Assembly: GCA_949752745.1 (NCBI GenBank)
Contig: OX457031.1
Location: 6,422,212 to 6,486,211, forward strand
Reading direction: 5' to 3'
Source: Protula sp. h YS-2021
Taxonomy: Eukaryota; Annelida; Polychaeta; Sabellida; Serpulidae
DNA: 64,000 bases
Shown: positions 59,407 through 64,000 of the stretch, in pieces
How positions within the stretch are numbered: position 1 is the first letter of the stretch
How the letters are laid out: each line of letters starts with the position of its first letter
Notes under the pieces: generated by a model
What the model was told of the DNA's origin: nothing
The model's database searches: none
The model's input: the letters and a program-made list of their open reading frames with translations, nothing else
Made by a program: the position numbers and the translations under genes

Positions 59407-60889
59407 GATCTTCTACAGAGAAACGAAAATGTTTGTCTGAAATTGAAATAAACTCAACAACAGATCTGCTACCCTTCTTCGCGTTCTCGCGAGGTTTCGG
59501 TGCACGTGTCCTTTTGGAGAAGAGTTGACTCACAAAGAGTCCTCTTTCTCCATTAGATATTTTTCAGCTGTGGAGAAATCTCCGGGAGGGAAACCGCGAT
59601 TATTCAGTGAAAAAACAACCGATTTTTTTTTTTGACACATTAGTTTTTGACCGAATTTAGTCTGGGTGATTCAGTTGCAAAGCTCAAGTTCAAAAAGCAG
59701 CACGCAACTGAAAACGTCAGTAAAGAAGGAATGTTCGCACATGGACTTGACCTGCTTACACAGTATCCGTTACAGAAAGGGCTAGTCGGGTTGGGGGGGG
59801 GGGATAGGGGGATATATAATACGGTATCATCCATGGAAAGGGCTATTCGGGGAGGGAGTATATATAATGCAATAATGATGCAACTTCATCACTTGGCCAA
59901 AGGTACGAAATGAGCAAACCCGAACGATCTGAAATTTGCGATGTGGTACACACAAGCCAACCCGAACGATCTAACATGTGCGATGTGGTACACAGAAGCA
60001 ATGGTTCGAGTTAGTGAAGACTGCGCAAACAAAACCCAGTTTATTAGATACGTGTGGGGAGGGGATGGGCATTTGATCACATGTGTTACCATCCATGCCC
60101 TCGCCGCCGTCAAAAAAAGAAGCAAATCGCATAGAAAGAGGGGGGGGGGGGGGGTAATGTTGGGATCAGACGAGGTCCGCGCCAAGTGTGAATTTCGTTT
60201 TTTAACGGGGTAATTGTCATTTAGTACTCCGCGTTTCCCGCAAGTGTCCGCGAAGCTTTCGTTCAATGATTGCATCGGCACTCGTTCTTGCTGCGTCTGT
60301 CCTAAAGATACAGATATAGTGAAAAGAGCGTTTTAATTAACTTTGACAGTGGGCTTTTTGAGCGTCAAATTTCGCAAGGTGTCCGCGTTTGATTAAAAAG
60401 GCAACATTTTTTGTCCAGCTTGGAGGAGAGCGGTCCCGGCGCGGCATTCAGGCTGATATTGTTAACACACTCGTAATTTGCATATAAATTCATTGTTATT
60501 AATTTGCATATTCTATACTGCCTTGACTGAAATGTTCAGAATATGTGTCTTTATCGAAGCAGCGGGATCCAGGCCTTTTGTTGTTTCTTGTAACAGCTGA
60601 GTCTGATCCGGGTTCAGGAACCCACCAAACAGGAATGACGTTATGCAAAAACAGGTCTGCCGTGGGGATAAATAGGTCACTGTTATTGCTGAAAAGTCAG
60701 AACACGGGACTCTTACTCATGGCGACGAGTGGCGGTGAAGTGGGGAGGGGGGTGGCGAGGAGGAGGGGGGGAGGGGTTTCAGTCTGTCTGTCCCGTTACT
60801 AACACATCCATTCGTAATCTTTTCCAGGCATATGTTCTCCATATGTTAAAACACGCGTTTAGCAACAGCTCACCAAATCATTACCATGC
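59407..60889. other. Upstream/intergenic region, left half
   Basis: Between two divergent first exons. Contains G runs at 59792-59812 and 60140-60153 and a duplicated gtacacacaagccaacccgaacgatct-type motif (59907-59995). No gene seen; the promoter of the C1q gene is presumably here. Confidence 0.45.
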
Positions 60890-61115
60890 GCTAACAAGAT
60901 AGCTAACATTGCTTACCATGTGTTAACAAGATAGCTAACATATGCTTACCATGTGTTAACAAGATAGCTAACATAGGCTTACCATGTGTTAACAAGATAG
61001 CTAACATAGGCTTACCATGTGTTAACAAGATAGTCATCACATGCTTACCATGCTTTAACAAGATAGTCCTCATATGTTTACCATGTGTTAACAAAACAGT
61101 CGACATATGCTTACC
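60890..61115. repeat. 33 bp minisatellite, about six copies (ttaccatgtgttaacaagat)
   Basis: The unit contains agctaacatatgcttaccat and gtgttaacaag. Confidence 0.92.
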
Positions 61116-62684
61116 TTATGAGCATAATTTTACCATATTTTGTCAACATGTTGACATTTGTTGACCTTATATGGTTATTTTTGTCACATAAACACTAAAA
61201 ATGGTTTACTTGATGGCAAATGCAGTAAACTATAAATTTAAGAAAGAAAATGTCCAAATGTTAATGAAGTTGCAGTAGAACATGTGCACAAAGTTCAGGG
61301 AATAGTGAACCACATGGCCAACATGTTGACGCTTCATATGCAGTAGCCATATGTTGAGCATATAGTGAATACTTGTTTTTTTACTTAAACACAGTTGTTT
61401 ACCACATGTTATCACCATATATGGTTAACATGTGCGATCACAATTTTGCATGAACTATAGCAGCATATGGACTGGCATATGCTAACGACGGATTGTAAAC
61501 GTATGTTCAGCATGTTAACAATTTGGTGAGCACATGTCAAGCATACGTTTCATCGTGTCGCATCCATATGTTTCGTATGCGTAAGTTTCGTCATGTCGTA
61601 TGCATATGTTTCGTCATGTCATATGCATGTGTTTCGTCATGTCGTATTCATCACGTTTCATCATGTATACATATGTTTGACGAAAATTTGCGATGTGCAT
61701 GGTGCTAACTATAATAACTGAGATATCGGGCACTTTTTTCGCAACAGTGCAGGTGTGCGGATGAGTTGGGGGGGGGGGGGGGCAGGAGGAGAGGGGCGGG
61801 GCAGAGGATGCCTCTATCATATGTACCGTTGACACCTTTTGTTTTGTTTCAGTTTAATAAATCTGGTGTGAATTTGTGCCCCAGGATCAGCATAAGTTCA
61901 TTGTGAAATGTGCCCCAAGTTTATTGTCACTTGTTAACAGATGCATATTTTATTTCTACTAAGGAGTAATCTTTCTATTGCTGTTAACTAAATTTTATCA
62001 GTTTATTGAAGACAGCCACTTAATTAATAGCACTTAATTAACAGCACTTAATTAATAGCACTTAATTAATAGCATTAATGTCCAAATTTTTTTGGTGATT
62101 CATTTGTGTCATTAAAAAATCTGCATAACTACCACATCGAAAATATACCCTCTTTTCATTGTTAATTAAATGTTTTTGTTTCCAGTTATGCAATCATGTT
62201 TAAAATAATAATTTTTTAAATTTCAGGAAATATTACTAGATGTGTTTCAAGCCTAAATCAAAATGAAACAAATTTGAATTCAACTGAGTTTCTGTGGGTA
62301 CATAATGTTATTATAATGTTATTATAATGTTATTGTAATGTTATTATAATGTTATTATGTCTGTAAAGTGCAGAACATTCATCTCTTTGCATATCTTATG
62401 CATTTTCACGAATTCTCTGCCTCATATATTTGTTGTTTTTTTTTTTTTAATTCGGGCAAACCCGATTCCAAGGTCAATTTTAGCTGAAGCAACATCAGGA
62501 ATTACTCACGTTCAAGCTGTAGTAAAAAAAGAGCGAAATTGTGACAACAGCGAGGCTTGGTTTCTTAAGTGCGCATGCGCGAGACATTAGTGCAATCAGT
62601 GAGATGTGAAGGCAGATCTGACAGTCCCAGGCCTCCATTGGTAAACACGATTTATCGACGACCACATCGTAACTTGTGAAAAGC
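61116..62684. other. Intergenic region upstream of the second secreted-protein gene
   Basis: Contains catatgtttcgtcatgtc repeats (61555-61675), a G run (61769-61781), five cacttaattaatag units (62018-62074) and gttattataat repeats (62304-62357). No exon seen. The promoter of the plus-strand gene should lie near 62500-62680. Confidence 0.5.
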
Positions 62685-62757
62685 ATGGCCGATTCAGGAA
62701 AATTAAAAATGATGTTTATCTTCTATATTGTTCTCAGTGTTGCTTTCTGTTCAACAG
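62685..62757 (+). CDS. First coding exon of a second secreted-protein gene (partial)
   Basis: ATG in good context (AAAGCATGGC) begins MADSGKLKMMFIFYIVLSVA then FCST, and the exon ends at ACAG/GTAAGA in phase 1. This is a clear signal peptide followed by a strong donor. It is divergent from the C1q gene, and both proteins start Met-Ala and use a phase-1 first junction, so a related collagen/C1q-type gene is possible but not shown. No second exon is visible before the window ends. Confidence 0.7.
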
Positions 62758-64000
62758 GTAAGACAGTTACATTTTTATAAGTGAAGGAAAAATTATTAAT
62801 AAGTAAGAAAAATGAATAAAATAAACGACAAAGCGACATGTGTTGATGTGTGAAAGACGGTCTTCAATTTTCACGAAGTTCGAATTTACAAAGCTTTATA
62901 TATTGACGGCTTAGAAACGCAAAAATATAAACTAAACTATAAAAAGGAAAACATAAATTTGATTTAAAAAAAAAGTTTTAAAACTGATCAAACTTTTGGG
63001 GAGGAAGGAAAGTCTTCGCAGTTCTTGACCCCTCTCTGTGGCGCCAGGACGGATGGGAGGGGCGCGAGGGGAAGGTCGCGGATGGGAGGGGGCGAAGGTG
63101 GTCACGGATGGGCGGGAGAGTGAGGGGTGGTCACGGATGGAAGGAGGCGAGTGGTGGTAACGGGTGGGAGGGGGCGAGGGGGGGTCACGGACGGGAAGGG
63201 GAGGGGTGGTCACGGATGGAAGGGGACGAGGGGAAGGTCGCGGATGGGAGGGGGCGAAGGTGGTCACGGATGGGAGGGCGGGGGGGGGGGGGTCACGGAT
63301 GGAAGGGGCGCGAGGGGAAGTTCGCGGATGGGAGGGGGCGAAGGTGGTCACGGATGGAAGGGCGGGGGGGGGGGGTCACGGATGGAAGGGGGGCGAGGGG
63401 AAGGTCGCGGATGGGAGGGGGCGAAGGTGGTCACGGATGGGGGGAGAGTGAGGGGTGGTCACGGATGGAAGGGGGCGAGGGCTGGTAACGGATGGGAGGG
63501 GGCGAGGGTAGTCACGGATGCGAGGGGGTGAGGGGACGGTGGCGGATTGGAGGGGGCGAAGGTGGTCACGGATGGGGGGAGAGTGAGGGATGGTCACGGA
63601 TGGAAGGGGGCGAGGGGTGGTCACGGATGGGAGGGGGCAAGGGTGGTCTAGGATGGGAGGGGGCGAGGGGTGGTCACGGATGGGAGGGGGCAAGGGGGGG
63701 CACGGACGGGAAGGGGAGGCTTGGTCACGGATGGGAGTGAGAGGGGAAGGTCACGGATGGGCAGGGCAAGGGAGTCACGGATGGGAGGGGGAGGGGTGGT
63801 CACGGATGGGCAGTGCGAAGGTGAGGTCAGGGATGGGGAGGGCGAGGGAGGTCACGGATGGGTGGAGGTGGAGGTCACGGATGCAAAGGTCATATTCAAC
63901 AAATAACAAGCGGTCATAATCAAGAATACAGCTTAAACCCCTCCTCAGATAGGTTTGAAACTTGAGCTAAACCACATCGGAGGCTCAACATTTATGTGAA
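62758..64000 (+). other. Intron 1 (partial) of the second secreted-protein gene
   Basis: Begins with the donor GTAAGACAG. Mostly occupied by a G-rich minisatellite. The acceptor lies beyond the window. Confidence 0.6.
63045..63892. repeat. G-rich minisatellite, ~25 bp unit (ggtcacggatgggagggggc)
   Basis: About 33 units with G runs of up to 12. Plus frames are Gly/Arg/Asp-rich and minus frames Pro-rich, as expected from composition. Confidence 0.93.

Noticed and set aside
59889..60281. 130-codon minus frame upstream of the C1q gene
   Set aside because: Crosses a G homopolymer run and has no recognisable domain.

Overview
This 64 kb window looks like nuclear DNA of an invertebrate animal, probably marine. 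The genes have introns with GT-AG splice sites. Microsatellites are abundant, and a collagen/C1q secreted-protein gene is present. I cannot fix the phylum from sequence alone: amphioxus or another deuterostome, a mollusc and a brachiopod all remain possible. I see no operons, bacterial-type genes, tRNA, rRNA or CRISPR array.

Gene content is low and sits in the last third. The best-supported gene is on the minus strand (59406 down to 48059). Five coding exons join with matching phase-1 junctions into a 311-residue secreted protein: signal peptide, short interrupted Gly-X-Y collagen region, cysteine-containing Pro/Ser/Thr linker, C-terminal C1q domain. About 3.3 kb away and pointing the other way (62685-62757, plus) is a signal-peptide first exon of a second secreted-protein gene. 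It also ends in a phase-1 donor and continues beyond the window. Converging on the C1q gene is a plus-strand open reading frame present in two nearly identical copies (41799-42218 and 45150-45569). Its product carries two copies of a C-X25-C motif I do not recognise. The copies lie in a 3.0-3.4 kb tandem segmental duplication whose junction cuts the C1q last exon, leaving a 23-codon C1q tail at 44624-44697.

The rest, roughly 1-41 kb and all the introns, is dominated by minisatellites. About 35 unrelated families, with units from 11 to 72 bp, cover by my rough sum about 40% of the window. Each family is local and seems to have arisen from local sequence. Several have unit lengths divisible by three and so generate long, apparently spurious open frames on both strands. 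Long-range order occurs in some arrays, such as a ~640 bp higher-order repeat at 55.1-56.3 kb. One array (44.7-45.1 kb) is an amplified intron/exon acceptor of the duplicated gene.

Mobile-element content: an ~0.82 kb AT-rich, ORF-less inverted-repeat element family with TGGAATGCC ends (32374-33197, 57993-58807 and a nested composite at 52780-54407); a 1.7 kb inverted-repeat element at 33948-35680 containing a ~380 bp tandem duplication; a foldback element at 52093-52521; and a 0.58 kb element plus a related tail in the last C1q intron.

All product assignments come from reading the sequence; no database search was run.
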